Origin: Koleobacter methoxysyntrophicus
GTDB taxonomy: Bacteria > Bacillota > Thermosediminibacteria > Koleobacterales > Koleobacteraceae
Assembly: GCF_017301615.1 (NCBI RefSeq)
Contig: NZ_CP059066.1
Location: 1,285,001-1,349,000 of the forward strand
Direction: 5' to 3'
Length of the DNA: 64,000 bases
Shown: in pieces, positions 45,251-54,586 of the stretch
How positions within the stretch are numbered: position 1 is the stretch's first letter
Layout of the letters: each line of letters starts with the position of its first letter
Position numbers and translations under genes: made by a program
Notes under the pieces: generated by a model
What the model was told of the DNA's origin: nothing
Database searches by the model: none
Seen by the model: only the letters and a program-made list of their open reading frames with translations

Positions 45251-45378
45251 GAACCCAAAATATTTTTTTATAAATTTGTGTTAAAAAGGAGGAAAATTAA
45301 GTTTAATGTCGCAAAACTTTTTATATAGCATAAATTTAAAACAGCGTTTCATAATAAGAAACAAAAGGGGCGGTTTTT

Positions 45379-46061
45379 TTGGATAAATTGAATGTTATAA
45401 AAAGAATAATAAATACCGGTATTATTGCTGTAGTTAGGGCCAGAACACCGGAGCAGGCTGTGAAAATTGCAGAGGCTGTGAAGGCAGGAGGAATAGATAC
45501 TATAGAAATTACAATGACAGTACCGGGTGCTATTGATGTAATTCGCCAGATGAAAAAAATTATCAAAATCATGAGGTTTTAGTTGGGGCAGGAACGGTAT
45601 TGGATGCGGAAACTGCAAGGTTGGCCATGCTTTCGGGGGCGGAATTCTTTGTAAGCCCGAGCTTTAACCCTGAAACTGTTAAGCTCTGCAATCGCTACAG
45701 GAAGGTAATTATGGCGGGTGCCATGACTGTAAAAGAGGTCATAGAGGTTATGGAATCCGGAGCCGATTTTGTGAAGCTATTTCCCGGGAATGCTTTTGGC
45801 CCGTCCATGGTTAGGGCTATTTTAGGTCCCCTACCTTATGCTCAACTGGTTCCTACTGGTGGTGTAAGCCTTGAAAATGTTGGCGAATGAATTAAGGCGG
45901 GTTGTACGGCAGTTGGGGTGGAAGGAGAATTGACAAAAGGAGCTGAGTCGGGGAACTACAAAGAAGTTGAGGAAACTGCAAGGAAGTTTGTTGAAGCGGT
46001 AAACGAGGCGAGAAGGTGTAAAGGGGGTGAAAATAATAAGTATTCCATAGAAGTAATTTAG
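45379..46061 (+). pseudogene. 2-dehydro-3-deoxyphosphogluconate aldolase, inactivated by frameshift and nonsense
   Basis: The N-terminal part (KRIINTGIIAVVRARTPEQAV ... IEITMTVPGAIDVI) and the C-terminal part (VGAGTVLDAETARLAMLSGA, FVKLFPGNAFGPSMVRAI, PTGGVSLENVGE) are clearly KDPG/KHG aldolase. They lie in different frames. The shift is at the A-run around 45550-45557, where one added A would restore the frame. A second lesion changes the expected Trp in VGEWIKAGC to TGA at 45888-45890, after which the original frame continues to TAG at 46061. An intact paralogue follows at 46482. Confidence 0.88.
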
Positions 46062-46481
46062 TTCAGGGAAAATAAATCTCCAAATTTTATTGATTTCAAT
46101 ATTGCTATTTTGCGGAATTATCATACTTTCGGGAAGGGAACAACTTAAGCTTTACAAGCTGATACCTCTGACAATTACAAAGTAGAAAAATGTCTGCATC
46201 ATTTGCCCACTCATATCAAAAGATTCTACTTTAAGTAACATTTATAAGAACTTTGTAACCTCTTATTCATACGGATACAGTATTGAAGATGTTTTACGTT
46301 TTTGGAAAGACTGAAGGAACATATTACTATTACCTGCTGTGCAATACAACCGCTGAGAAGATTATTTGCTCAATTTGAGTGAATGCACTATTTTGGCAAC
46401 TATTTGAGTTTTTTTACTTTAATGAAAAAATATTGGACTCATAGCTTTCATTATACAACGACAAAAACAGGGGGATACACA
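46062..46481 (+). other. Intergenic stretch, no recognised gene
   Basis: This AT-rich sequence is broken by stops in all frames. The conceptual fragment FLERLKEHITITCCAIQPLRR near 46290-46370 may be a relic of a decayed gene, but no family is recognised. The ribosome binding site of the next gene (AGGGGGA) is at its end. Confidence 0.4.
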
Positions 46482-47129
46482 ATGTCTGATATACTAAACC
46501 AAATTTACGAAAATAAAATTATCGCAATCATAAGGGGGATTGGTTCGGACAGGATTATTGATACCGTTGCTGCCCTTTTAGAAGGAGGCATAAAACTGCT
46601 TGAAGTAACCTTTAATAATGAAGACAAAAGTAAATTTTTAGATACATTAAAATGTTTAGACCTAGTTAAAAAGGAGTTTGGTGATAAGGTTTGTCTAGGT
46701 GCAGGCACTGTGATGACACCAGATCAAGTAGTGATGGCGGTAGATGCGGGAGCGGAATATATTGTATCTCCCAATACAGATATAAAAGTAATTCAAAAGA
46801 CAAAGGAGCTCGGCAGAGTTTCTGTACCCGGCGCTTTTACCCCCTCAGAAATTGTAAATGCTTTTGATGCAGGGGCGGATATTATAAAGCTTTTTCCGGC
46901 AGGCGTATTAGGTATTGATTATATAAAAGCACTGCTCGCTCCGTTAATTCATATACCCGTAATTGCTGTTGGCAGGATTAATCTGAACAATGTCGAACAA
47001 TTTATTAAGGCAGGTGCAAAAGGAATCGGGGTGGGTGGCAGCCTGGTGGACATAGAAGCAATTTACTCAGGAAATTACAGTAAAATTACACAATTGGCGC
47101 AGGCATATGTTAGGAAACTTAAGGGATGA
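46482..47129 (+). CDS. eda: KDPG/KHG aldolase
   Basis: The 215-residue class I aldolase cleaves 2-keto-3-deoxy-6-phosphogluconate to pyruvate and glyceraldehyde-3-phosphate. Hallmarks are KIIAIIRGI near the start, the [26 protein letters not shown] block, and the Schiff-base lysine in [13 protein letters not shown]. The start is taken at ATG 46482, just after AGGGGGA; the longer ORF from 46383 has no ribosome binding site. It is followed by an IclR regulator and KDG kinase, together a KDG utilisation unit. Confidence 0.93.
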   Translation: MSDILNQIYENKIIAIIRGIGSDRIIDTVAALLEGGIKLLEVTFNNEDKSKFLDTLKCLDLVKKEFGDKVCLGAGTVMTPDQVVMAVDAGAEYIVSPNTDIKVIQKTKELGRVSVPGAFTPSEIVNAFDAGADIIKLFPAGVLGIDYIKALLAPLIHIPVIAVGRINLNNVEQFIKAGAKGIGVGGSLVDIEAIYSGNYSKITQLAQAYVRKLKG

Positions 47130-47189
47130 CATTTTCTAAGTTCAATCGTCAGGATATTGAAAAATAAAAAAATCAGAAGGGTGAAAAAA

Positions 47190-47945
47190 ATGGCAGTTCA
47201 GTCTTTGGAACGAGCATTAAAAATATTAGACGTTTTAGCTAAAAATCCAGATGGCTTGGGGGTTACGGAAATATCCCGTGAGATTGACCTTCATAAAAGC
47301 ACCGTATACCGCCTTTTAAGCACTTTTGCAAAATGGGGTTATGTTGAGCAGAACAAAAAGTTGGAAAAGTACAAGCTAGGCTTGAAAATCGTTGAACTCA
47401 GCAACTGTATTTTAAGTAGTCTTGGGCTTAGGGAAGTAGCCCGCCCTTATTTAGAAGAATTGATGAAATATGCCAATGAAGTCGTTCATCTCTGTGTTTT
47501 GAGCGATGGTGAGGTCGTTTACATCGATAAGGTCGAATGCCCCAGCACGATTAGAATGTACTCACAAATAGGTAAACGGGCACCGGTTCATTGTACCGGC
47601 GTAGGAAAGGCCATATTAGCATTTTTACCGGAAGAGGAAGCCATAAGGATTCTAAAAGCTAAAGGTCTGCCTCAAAAAACGCCAAACACTATAACCAACT
47701 TAGAAGAAATGCTTAAACATCTAGAAAAAATTAGGGAGTTAGAATATGCAGTTGACAATGTTGAACACGAAGAGGGTATTCGCTGTGTAGCCACACCGCT
47801 CTTTGATCATACAAACAAAGTAGTAGCGTCTATAAGTATTTCTGGTCCTGATTACAGGGTAACGGGGGATAGAATACCAGAACTCGCTGAAAAGATTAAA
47901 GAAATAGCTCAACAAATTTCGCGGAAACTTGGCTATTTCGGTTAG
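47190..47945 (+). CDS. IclR-family transcriptional regulator (KdgR-like)
   Basis: The 251-residue regulator has an N-terminal winged HTH (AVQSLERALKILDVLAKNPDGL, ISREIDLHKSTVYRLLSTF) and an IclR effector domain (GVGKAILAFLPEEEA; DNVEHEEGIRCVATPLFDH). In Bacillota with this neighbourhood, IclR proteins repress kdgA/kdgK until ketodeoxygluconate or a derivative binds. ATG 47190 follows AGAAGGGTG; the upstream extension to 47157 is not needed. Confidence 0.92.
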   Translation: MAVQSLERALKILDVLAKNPDGLGVTEISREIDLHKSTVYRLLSTFAKWGYVEQNKKLEKYKLGLKIVELSNCILSSLGLREVARPYLEELMKYANEVVHLCVLSDGEVVYIDKVECPSTIRMYSQIGKRAPVHCTGVGKAILAFLPEEEAIRILKAKGLPQKTPNTITNLEEMLKHLEKIRELEYAVDNVEHEEGIRCVATPLFDHTNKVVASISISGPDYRVTGDRIPELAEKIKEIAQQISRKLGYFG

Positions 47946-47998
47946 TTTGTTATATAAAAATGTTCTTTTTGTTGTGAAAAAGAAGGGGGATGGATTGA

Positions 47999-48949
47999 AT
48001 GCTTGATGTAGTTACATTCGGAGAAACAATGGTCCTTATGAGCCATGAGATTTCAGGACCTCTTAGATATGTTAACAGGTTTATGAAACAAATAGGTGGA
48101 GCTGAGTCTAATTTTGCAATCGGCATTGTCAGGCTGGGGCATAAGGCGGGTTGGATCAGCAAATTAGGGAATGATGAATTTGGAAAATATATTGTTTCAT
48201 TTATTCGAGGTGAAGGTGTAGATACATCTAGGGTTAAATTTGACTCCGAAGCTCCGACAGGTGTGTATTTCAAAGAGCGTCGGGAATGGGGAGAAAGCAA
48301 AGTCTACTATTACCGGAAGGGTTCAGCTGCAAGCCGCTTAACACCGATGGATCTTGATTTTGAATATATCGGTTCAGCAAAATACCTGCATATTACCGGT
48401 ATTACTCCTGCACTAAGTGAATCGTGTTATCAGACTACAAAAGAAGCGATTAAAATAGCAAAGAGTAAAGGTGTAAAAATTATATTGGACCCCAATATAC
48501 GGCTGAAACTATGGACTAAGGAACGAGCAAGAGAAGTAATATTGGAGTTAGCATCTAAAGCGGACATTATTTTGCCGGGTGTTGGAGAAGGGGAAATACT
48601 AGTGGGCGAAAATGAACCGGAAAGAATTGCTGAAAAATTTTTGGAATTAGGGATAGGGATTGTTGTGGTAAAGTTGGGCAAACAAGGTGCTTACTATGCA
48701 ACGGCATCCGAAAACAAATATGTTACTGGATTTCATGTTGAAAGGGTAGTAGATACAATTGGTGCTGGTGATGGTTTTGCGGCAGGGTTTGTAGCAGGGC
48801 TGCTTAAAGGGTACAGTTTAGAAAAGGCCGTTAGACTTGCAAATGCGGTGGGAGCTATTGTAACTACAGTTATTGGCGATGTCGAAGGGTTGCCAACAAT
48901 GGATGAGGTTTTGGTTTTTATGGGTGAAAAAGATGGAATTGATAGATGA
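47999..48949 (+). CDS. kdgK: 2-dehydro-3-deoxygluconokinase (PfkB family)
   Basis: This 316-residue sugar kinase phosphorylates 2-keto-3-deoxygluconate to KDPG, the aldolase substrate. PfkB motifs are FGETMVLMS and GGAESNFAIGIVRLGHKAGWISKLG near the N-terminus and DTIGAGDGFAAGFVAG, containing the catalytic Asp, near residue 255. AGGGGGAT precedes ATG 47999. It is the last gene of the KDG unit and a terminator follows. Another PfkB substrate is possible, but the neighbours fit KDG best. Confidence 0.9.
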   Translation: MLDVVTFGETMVLMSHEISGPLRYVNRFMKQIGGAESNFAIGIVRLGHKAGWISKLGNDEFGKYIVSFIRGEGVDTSRVKFDSEAPTGVYFKERREWGESKVYYYRKGSAASRLTPMDLDFEYIGSAKYLHITGITPALSESCYQTTKEAIKIAKSKGVKIILDPNIRLKLWTKERAREVILELASKADIILPGVGEGEILVGENEPERIAEKFLELGIGIVVVKLGKQGAYYATASENKYVTGFHVERVVDTIGAGDGFAAGFVAGLLKGYSLEKAVRLANAVGAIVTTVIGDVEGLPTMDEVLVFMGEKDGIDR

Positions 48950-48996
48950 GGAACGTTTTGGGAAATTTTAAGGAACTTTTAAGTATTATCTTTTTT

Positions 48997-49028
48997 AAGG
49001 CAGGTATATAAGTATAAGCCTGCCTTTT
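48997..49028 (+). terminator. Intrinsic terminator after kdgK
   Basis: AAGGCAGG pairs with CCTGCCTT, followed by TT. The TTG that could start a longer methylase ORF is inside this tail, supporting the internal ATG at 49150 as the true start. Confidence 0.75.
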
Positions 49029-49149
49029 GATAATTGATAATCCGCATTTGTCAGTAGAAAACCAGAATTATTATTATGAGCGACACTTTTTAAAATCGAA
49101 AATTGATGATATAATTTTAAAGGACAGCTTTAAGGGAAGTGATAAAGAA

Positions 49150-50115
49150 ATGCAGATATTAAATTCAATAGAAGCGATTGCAGATAAATCATTAGGTGGT
49201 TTTAATAATGCTAAACCATTTTTAAAGTGGGCAGGTGGGAAAACCCAGTTATTAGATGAGTTATATAAGAGGTTACCCTCCTCTTTGATTCAAAATGGTG
49301 AGATAGAAAGATATGTTGAGCCTTTTGTTGGTGGTGGTGCATTTTTCTTCTTTTTAAAAAGAAATTTCAAAATTAAGGAATCGCTTTTAATCGATATAAA
49401 TAAAGAACTAATAATAGGTTTTAAAGTAATTCAAAGTAATATGAATGAGTTGATTGATGAGTTAAATAGTCTTGAAGGGAAATATTTAAAATTATCAGAA
49501 GAACAAAGGAAAGATTTTTACTATAGTATTAGAGATGAGTACAATAGACAAAAGGATAATTTTGATTATGTAAATTACAATTTGAACTGGGTAAGAAGGG
49601 CAGCATACTTGATTTTTTTAAATAAAACCTGTTTTAATGGATTATACAGATTGAATAAAAAAGGCGAATTTAATGTCCCTTTTGGGAAATATAAAAACCC
49701 TACCATTTGCGATAGTGAAAATATAATAGAAGTTCATAAAGCATTAGAGCATACAGAGATTATTTGCGCAGACTTTGAAGAAAGTAAAAATTATATACGT
49801 AAAAACACTTTAGTTTATCTTGATCCTCCTTATCGTCCTTTAAACACTACTTCTAATTTTACAAGTTATAATGAAGACGGGTTTGATGATGATGACCAGA
49901 GAAGGTTAGCTGATTTTTTTAAAGAAATGAATAAAAGAGGTGCTTATCTTATACTTAGTAATTCAGACCCCAAGAACGAAAATGAAAATGATAATTTTTT
50001 TGATGAGCTATATTCGGGGTTTATCATTGAAAGGGTAAAAGCGAAAAGGTATATCAACAGTGATGGGAATAAACGTGGAGATATAAATGAGTTGATTATA
50101 AGAAATTATGATTGA
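49150..50115 (+). CDS. DNA adenine methyltransferase, D12 class (Dam/DpnM-like)
   Basis: The 321-residue N6-adenine methylase has the class-alpha D12 layout. The SAM motif KPFLKWAGGKTQLLDEL lies near the N-terminus, YVEPFVGGGAFFF carries the FxGG element, FNGLYRLNKKGEFNVPFGKYK is typical of GATC methylases, and the catalytic LVYLDPPYRPL follows. It is paired with a DpnII-like endonuclease and so is expected to methylate GATC. The ATG at 49150 is chosen because it starts shortly before the domain and follows AAGGGAAG. A TTG at 49027 lies in the upstream terminator. The gene is markedly AT-richer than its neighbours. Confidence 0.9.
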   Translation: MQILNSIEAIADKSLGGFNNAKPFLKWAGGKTQLLDELYKRLPSSLIQNGEIERYVEPFVGGGAFFFFLKRNFKIKESLLIDINKELIIGFKVIQSNMNELIDELNSLEGKYLKLSEEQRKDFYYSIRDEYNRQKDNFDYVNYNLNWVRRAAYLIFLNKTCFNGLYRLNKKGEFNVPFGKYKNPTICDSENIIEVHKALEHTEIICADFEESKNYIRKNTLVYLDPPYRPLNTTSNFTSYNEDGFDDDDQRRLADFFKEMNKRGAYLILSNSDPKNENENDNFFDELYSGFIIERVKAKRYINSDGNKRGDINELIIRNYD

Positions 50116-50126
50116 GGGGACTTAAA

Positions 50127-51044
50127 ATGAAGGAATTATATATTGAATTTTTAAATGCAGAAAATGAGGAAAGTATAATAGAAAAATTTCACAATACACT
50201 TGTGGATACAAACAGGGGTTATGATTTTTTTGTTGATTGGGACAAAATAAGAAAACATGTTGAAAAGCACAAGATTGAATTTAATATATTAAACAGTTTA
50301 ATAGGAAGTAAACAATTTGATAATGACTTAAGGGAAATTTTATTAAATTATCCTCGAGTGCTTCCTGTTATACCAATTTTATTAGCAATACGGGACCTTA
50401 ATTTTAAAGTAATCCGCGATTTTACAGATAAAAACTTGGATATTGTGAATTATGATTTCAACATTAGACCCCTTACATTAGAAGAGATTGATGGTATTGT
50501 CGAATTTTTTGATAAGACAGGTTTAAAGAGATTTTTCCTTGAAATGGGGACGAAGAGTATACTAGATTATGTGATGGGTGTAGAAGTAGGTATGGATACA
50601 CATGCGAGGAAAAATAGAAGTGGGAATAGGATGGAACTATTATTAAAGCCAATTATTGAGGATATAGCAGTAAAAAACGGATTTGAAGAGGTTTTATTTC
50701 AGAAAAATTTCAAATATATAGAAACTAATTATGGTATAGAGGTTAACTCTTCAATTAAAAATAGAAAAGCCGATTTCATTTTAATCAAAGATAATAAAAA
50801 AGTTAATATCGAAGTAAATTTTTATTCAGGAACTGGTTCAAAACCTCAAGAAATAGTGGATTCCTACATAGAACGACAGAATGAACTTAAAAATAATGGA
50901 TTTGAATTTATTTGGATTACAGACGGAGAGGGATGGAGAGGACAAAAGAACCAAATTCATAAAGGTTTTGAAAAAATAGATTATTTGTTAAATCTTCATT
51001 TTGTGCGTCTTGGTTTGTTGGAGGGAATATTATGCAGGATATAG
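50127..51044 (+). CDS. DpnII-family type II restriction endonuclease
   Basis: The 305-residue protein matches the DpnII/MboI endonuclease family. The conserved block DTHARKNRSGNRMELLLKPII lies at about 157-177, and the PD-(D/E)xK-like site has Asp216 in KADFILIK and Glu229 in NIEVNFYSGTGSKPQEI. The family cuts GATC; adenine methylation by the upstream enzyme should protect the host. The ATG at 50127 follows GAGGGGAC. It lies 11 bp after the methylase gene and overlaps the second methylase by 13 bp. Confidence 0.9.
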   Translation: MKELYIEFLNAENEESIIEKFHNTLVDTNRGYDFFVDWDKIRKHVEKHKIEFNILNSLIGSKQFDNDLREILLNYPRVLPVIPILLAIRDLNFKVIRDFTDKNLDIVNYDFNIRPLTLEEIDGIVEFFDKTGLKRFFLEMGTKSILDYVMGVEVGMDTHARKNRSGNRMELLLKPIIEDIAVKNGFEEVLFQKNFKYIETNYGIEVNSSIKNRKADFILIKDNKKVNIEVNFYSGTGSKPQEIVDSYIERQNELKNNGFEFIWITDGEGWRGQKNQIHKGFEKIDYLLNLHFVRLGLLEGILCRI

Positions 51045-51811
51045 ATTTTAAAAAAGAAATAACTACAGTGTGGTCATTTCCTGAAAGGGGAAAGTGGAAG
51101 ACACATAATGGAAGTTACAGGGGTAATTTTGCTCCGCAAATTCCGAGAAATGTTATATTAAGATACTCCCGTGAAGGCGATATTGTGCTTGACCCTATGG
51201 TTGGAAGTGGCACAACGTTAATAGAAACTAAAATATTAAATAGAAAAGGTATAGGTTTTGATATCAATCCAGATAGTGTAGAACTGACTAAAAGAAATCT
51301 AGATTTTGATGGAGATTATAAGTATGAACAGATTGTAAGGGTAGGGGATGTGAGAAATTTAAGAAAGATTGAAGCCAATAGTATTGATTTGATAATAACG
51401 CATCCACCGTATTTAAATATTATAAAGTATTCAAATGGGAGAATAGAAGGGGACTTATCAAATATCTCTGATGTTAAAAAATTTTGCGATGAGTTGGAAA
51501 AAGGAGTCATCGAACTTTATAGAGTTTTGAAAGAAGCCAGACATTGTGCTATTTTAATAGGAGATACAAGAAAAAGTGGACATTATATTCCTCTTGCATA
51601 TTATGTAATGAGACTTTTCCTTAAGAATGGCTTTGTATTAAAGGAGGACATCATAAAAGTTCAGCATAATTGTAAGTCTACACCTTATTGGGAAAAACAA
51701 GTAGAAAGATATAATTTTTATATGATTATGCATGAACATTTATTTGTATTTAGAAAGCCTAAAAAAGATGAGAACTTAAATAGAATAAAATATAGCACGG
51801 GATTATACTAA
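51032..51811 (+). CDS. Second DNA methyltransferase of the restriction-modification cassette
   Basis: The 259-residue SAM-dependent methylase has the SAM-binding DPMVGSGTT at residues 54-62 and the catalytic THPPYLNI at 123-130, an order different from the D12 enzyme. It ends in a HLFVFRKPKK strand like N4/N6 amino-methylases of the COG0863 type. In DpnII systems a second methylase (DpnA) can act on single-stranded DNA, and a similar supporting role is possible here. It is translationally coupled to the endonuclease (13-bp overlap). Its target is not proven. Confidence 0.82.
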   Translation: MQDIDFKKEITTVWSFPERGKWKTHNGSYRGNFAPQIPRNVILRYSREGDIVLDPMVGSGTTLIETKILNRKGIGFDINPDSVELTKRNLDFDGDYKYEQIVRVGDVRNLRKIEANSIDLIITHPPYLNIIKYSNGRIEGDLSNISDVKKFCDELEKGVIELYRVLKEARHCAILIGDTRKSGHYIPLAYYVMRLFLKNGFVLKEDIIKVQHNCKSTPYWEKQVERYNFYMIMHEHLFVFRKPKKDENLNRIKYSTGLY

Positions 51812-51825
51812 ATGGCTGGGGTTTC

Positions 51826-51886
51826 CTTATATGGACTCCTAATTAATTTGGAGCAAATCCTTCTCTAAAGGCGGAGGGTAGTTCAC
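51826..51886 (+). mobile_element. Possible remnant right end of an IS200/IS605-type element
   Basis: The stretch containing TTTGGAGCAAATCC, AAAGGCGGAGGG and TAGTTCAC resembles the right end / omega-RNA tail of IS605-type elements in Bacillota. No tnpA or tnpB is left. Recognised by eye only. The rest of 51812-52309 is AT-rich with one terminator and no gene. Confidence 0.3.
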
Positions 51887-52132
51887 TGCGCCAAATCAGT
51901 AATGAAGAACACCGGCAAAAATTTTCTTAACCCGCTTTTCATTTTCAAGATTATATGTTAACATTAAATATAATCGAGTAAGTTTTTTGATTTAACATTT
52001 TATTTATTATTTTTCATGATTATATTATTATAATTGGAAGGTTGTTCAAATTATATGAAAACAGGAAACAGGAAGATGTATAAATCTGTTGATGCTTTAA
52101 CCTATATAAATAAAGTTTATGGATCCAGATTG

Positions 52133-52172
52133 AAAGGGGGCAATACCGGATTGATCGGTTTGCCTCTTTTAT
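52133..52172 (+). terminator. Intrinsic terminator upstream of hutH
   Basis: AAAGGGGGCAATACCG pairs with CGGTTTGCCTCTTT around GATTGAT, followed by TTATGTTTT. Confidence 0.65.
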
Positions 52173-52309
52173 GTTTTAAATCAATACAGCTTATATAAAG
52201 CTGGTTTGTAATCTAGGGCATCCTTTCACTTTTGAGTGGATTTTGTATTTATACTTTTACAAACATTTAATACTTTAAGATTAAAAAGCCGGGGGAGGGA
52301 AAGAAAAAT

Positions 52310-53866
52310 ATGAAAACAGTTCGCCAAACATGTGAGGAAACCGATTGCCTGGTAATTGATGGCAGCTCTCTTAAAATCGAGGACGTTGTAAGGGTGGCTC
52401 GATTTGGGCAGAGAGTAAAGATATCGGAGCACGGTTACAAAAACATGGAAAAGTCACGTTGCTTTATTGAAGAAATCATCAGAGATCGTAAAGCCATATA
52501 CGGCGTCAATACAGGTTTCGGGCAGTTCAGCAACGTAAGCATTGAACAGGAAAAACTAGAAGCCCTGCAGGAAAACCTAATAGTAAGCCATGCGGTAGGG
52601 GTTGGAGACCCTCTGCCGGAAGAAGTAGTAAGGGCAATATTACTCCTTCGCGCAAACGCGCTGGTAAAAGGCTTTTCCGGAATAAGGCCCGAAGTTGTAG
52701 AAACACTTATAGAAATGCTTAACAAAGGAGTGCACCCGGTAGTTCCCGAAAAGGGTTCCCTTGGAGCAAGCGGTGATCTGGCACCTTTAGCACATATCGT
52801 TCTGGTTATGATCGGCAAAGGAGAGGCCTACTTTATGGGCAAAAAGCTGCCCGGCAAGACGGCCATGGAAAGGGCAGGAATCCCCTTGGTAAAACTGAAG
52901 GCAAAAGAAGGTTTAGCACTTATCAACGGCACACAGGCCATGACGGCTATCGGTGTACTGGCTTATTATGATGCCGAGTGTTTGGCAAAGACAGCGGATA
53001 TTATAGCATCTATGACTATTGAAGCCCTGGAGGGTTTGATGCCTGCATTTGACTCAAAGGTACATGAGGTTAGACCGCATCCCGGTCAGATTGCAGTAGC
53101 AGCCAACCTAAGAAAATTATTAGAAGGAAGTGAAATAATTTCTAACGCATCTCACGGCAGGGTTCAGGACGCATATGCGCTTCGATGTATTCCGCAGATC
53201 CACGGAGCCGCAAGGGATGCCTTAAACTACGTAAGGGGTGTTCTTGAGATTGAAATCAATTCTGTTACAGATAATCCGATTATATATGCAGAAGACGGAG
53301 ATGTAATATCGGGAGGCAATTTTCACGGGCAGCCCGTTGCCCTTGCAATGGATTTATTAGGGATAGCGGTAGCGGAAATAGCTAATCTTTCGGAGCGGAG
53401 GCTGGAACGCCTTGTTAACCCCTTCTTAAATGGCGGTCTGCCGCCCTTTCTTTCGAAAGATGGCGGATTGAATTCCGGTTTTATGATATGCCAGTATAGT
53501 GCGGCATCCTTGGTTTCAGAAAATAAGGTTCTGGCTCATCCGGCAAGCGTAGATTCTATTCCCAGTTCAGGCAACCAGGAAGACCATGTAAGCATGGGTA
53601 CAATAGCTGCCCGTAAAGCCAGGGTTATCGTTGAAAATGCCCAGAGTGTACTGGCCTTTGAGCTGTTAGGGGCTGCTCAGGCCATCGACATGCGCGGTGG
53701 AACCCCGGGAATAGGCTCCGGTACAGCATATAGGACTGTGCGAAGGGAAATCCCCTTTATGGATCGGGATAGGGAATTGAGGCTTGATATTGTGAAAGCG
53801 CAAAACCTGATTAAAAGCGGGGCAATACTCAATGAGGTAATTAAAGTTATTGGGGAACTGAATTAA
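52310..53866 (+). CDS. hutH: Histidine ammonia-lyase
   Basis: It deaminates L-histidine to urocanate and ammonia. The 518-residue protein has the MIO-forming Ala153-Ser154-Gly155 in GSLGASGDLAPLAH, the catalytic Tyr in IYGVNTGFGQFSNV (about 62-75), and the C-terminal core INSVTDNPIIYAEDGDVISGGNFHGQP and GNQEDHVSMGTIAARKA. It is slightly longer than most HutH (about 505). GGGGGAGGGA precedes the ATG at 52310. It opens a histidine-degradation region that continues with urocanate hydratases to the window end. Confidence 0.95.
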   Translation: MKTVRQTCEETDCLVIDGSSLKIEDVVRVARFGQRVKISEHGYKNMEKSRCFIEEIIRDRKAIYGVNTGFGQFSNVSIEQEKLEALQENLIVSHAVGVGDPLPEEVVRAILLLRANALVKGFSGIRPEVVETLIEMLNKGVHPVVPEKGSLGASGDLAPLAHIVLVMIGKGEAYFMGKKLPGKTAMERAGIPLVKLKAKEGLALINGTQAMTAIGVLAYYDAECLAKTADIIASMTIEALEGLMPAFDSKVHEVRPHPGQIAVAANLRKLLEGSEIISNASHGRVQDAYALRCIPQIHGAARDALNYVRGVLEIEINSVTDNPIIYAEDGDVISGGNFHGQPVALAMDLLGIAVAEIANLSERRLERLVNPFLNGGLPPFLSKDGGLNSGFMICQYSAASLVSENKVLAHPASVDSIPSSGNQEDHVSMGTIAARKARVIVENAQSVLAFELLGAAQAIDMRGGTPGIGSGTAYRTVRREIPFMDRDRELRLDIVKAQNLIKSGAILNEVIKVIGELN

Positions 53867-54586
53867 AGTTCTTAATTACCTTTTCTCACTGTTAACCTTG
53901 CAAATTTCTAGCTTTCACGGCTTTTCTGCAACTTCAATAGGAACTTCTACCACTTTTTTTAGACTGTTCTGAATAGCCCTGCGGCGAACAGCTTTTTATT
54001 CTTCAGTGACTTTGGCATTTTAACCTCCGCTTCGGGAAATCTTGCGTTTGGGAATTTTTTGGCAAATAAATTTGGGTATACCGGGAAATTATGATTCAAC
54101 AACCGGGAGAAACCATTGCGTAGAAATCAGTGATGAATTTTATATTTCATACGATGTTAAATTTGCTTGTAAGGGAGTAGCCCTATTATAAAACTCAAAA
54201 GGAATTTATCTAAAATCCAGTGGAGGAAACTTTCTGGATTTTATTTTTATTAGTTTACCATAGTAATATTTTAACTAAATAATCAGAAAAATCAAAAAAA
54301 GCAAGATAATGCCAACATATAAAATTAAATGCGAAGGAAATATTATTTTTATATGGAATATTTACAATAAAATTAAATGGTTCTTCTCCAAAACAGTTGG
54401 TTAAGGATGAAGTTAATATATCTAACAAACTTTATCTAGAGAAATACGTGTGTTGGTTAGATAGCCCTGCCCGCATTTTGCTCCACTTCATCTACCAAAA
54501 AAATATTATAACTATATCGACGTTTCTTTGACGATTATTTGAAATAATTAAAATAAGGGGCTTAAATTTAATTAGGAGGGAACATA
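53867..54586 (+). other. Intergenic region between hutH and the racemase-like gene, with decayed sequence
   Basis: No intact gene is present in this 720-bp stretch. On the minus strand a 19-codon frame starting at 54018 (MPKSLKNKKLFAAGLFRTV), preceded by GGAGG and followed out of frame by KKVVEVPIEVAEKP, could be the start of a decayed transposase. A terminator lies at 54212-54250, and the last ~330 bp are very AT-rich. Confidence 0.4.
54212..54250 (+). terminator. Terminator-like hairpin downstream of hutH
   Basis: AAAATCCAG pairs with CTGGATTTT around a 13-nt loop, followed by ATTTTTAT. Confidence 0.65.

Noticed and set aside
45888-45890. TGA in the KDPG aldolase as a selenocysteine codon
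   Set aside because: The position is normally Trp in this family. There is no SECIS-like hairpin I can see, and the gene also has a frameshift.
49027-49149. 41-residue N-terminal extension of the D12 methylase from TTG 49027
   Set aside because: The TTG is in the tail of the kdgK terminator and lacks a ribosome binding site. ATG 49150 is well placed just before the conserved domain.
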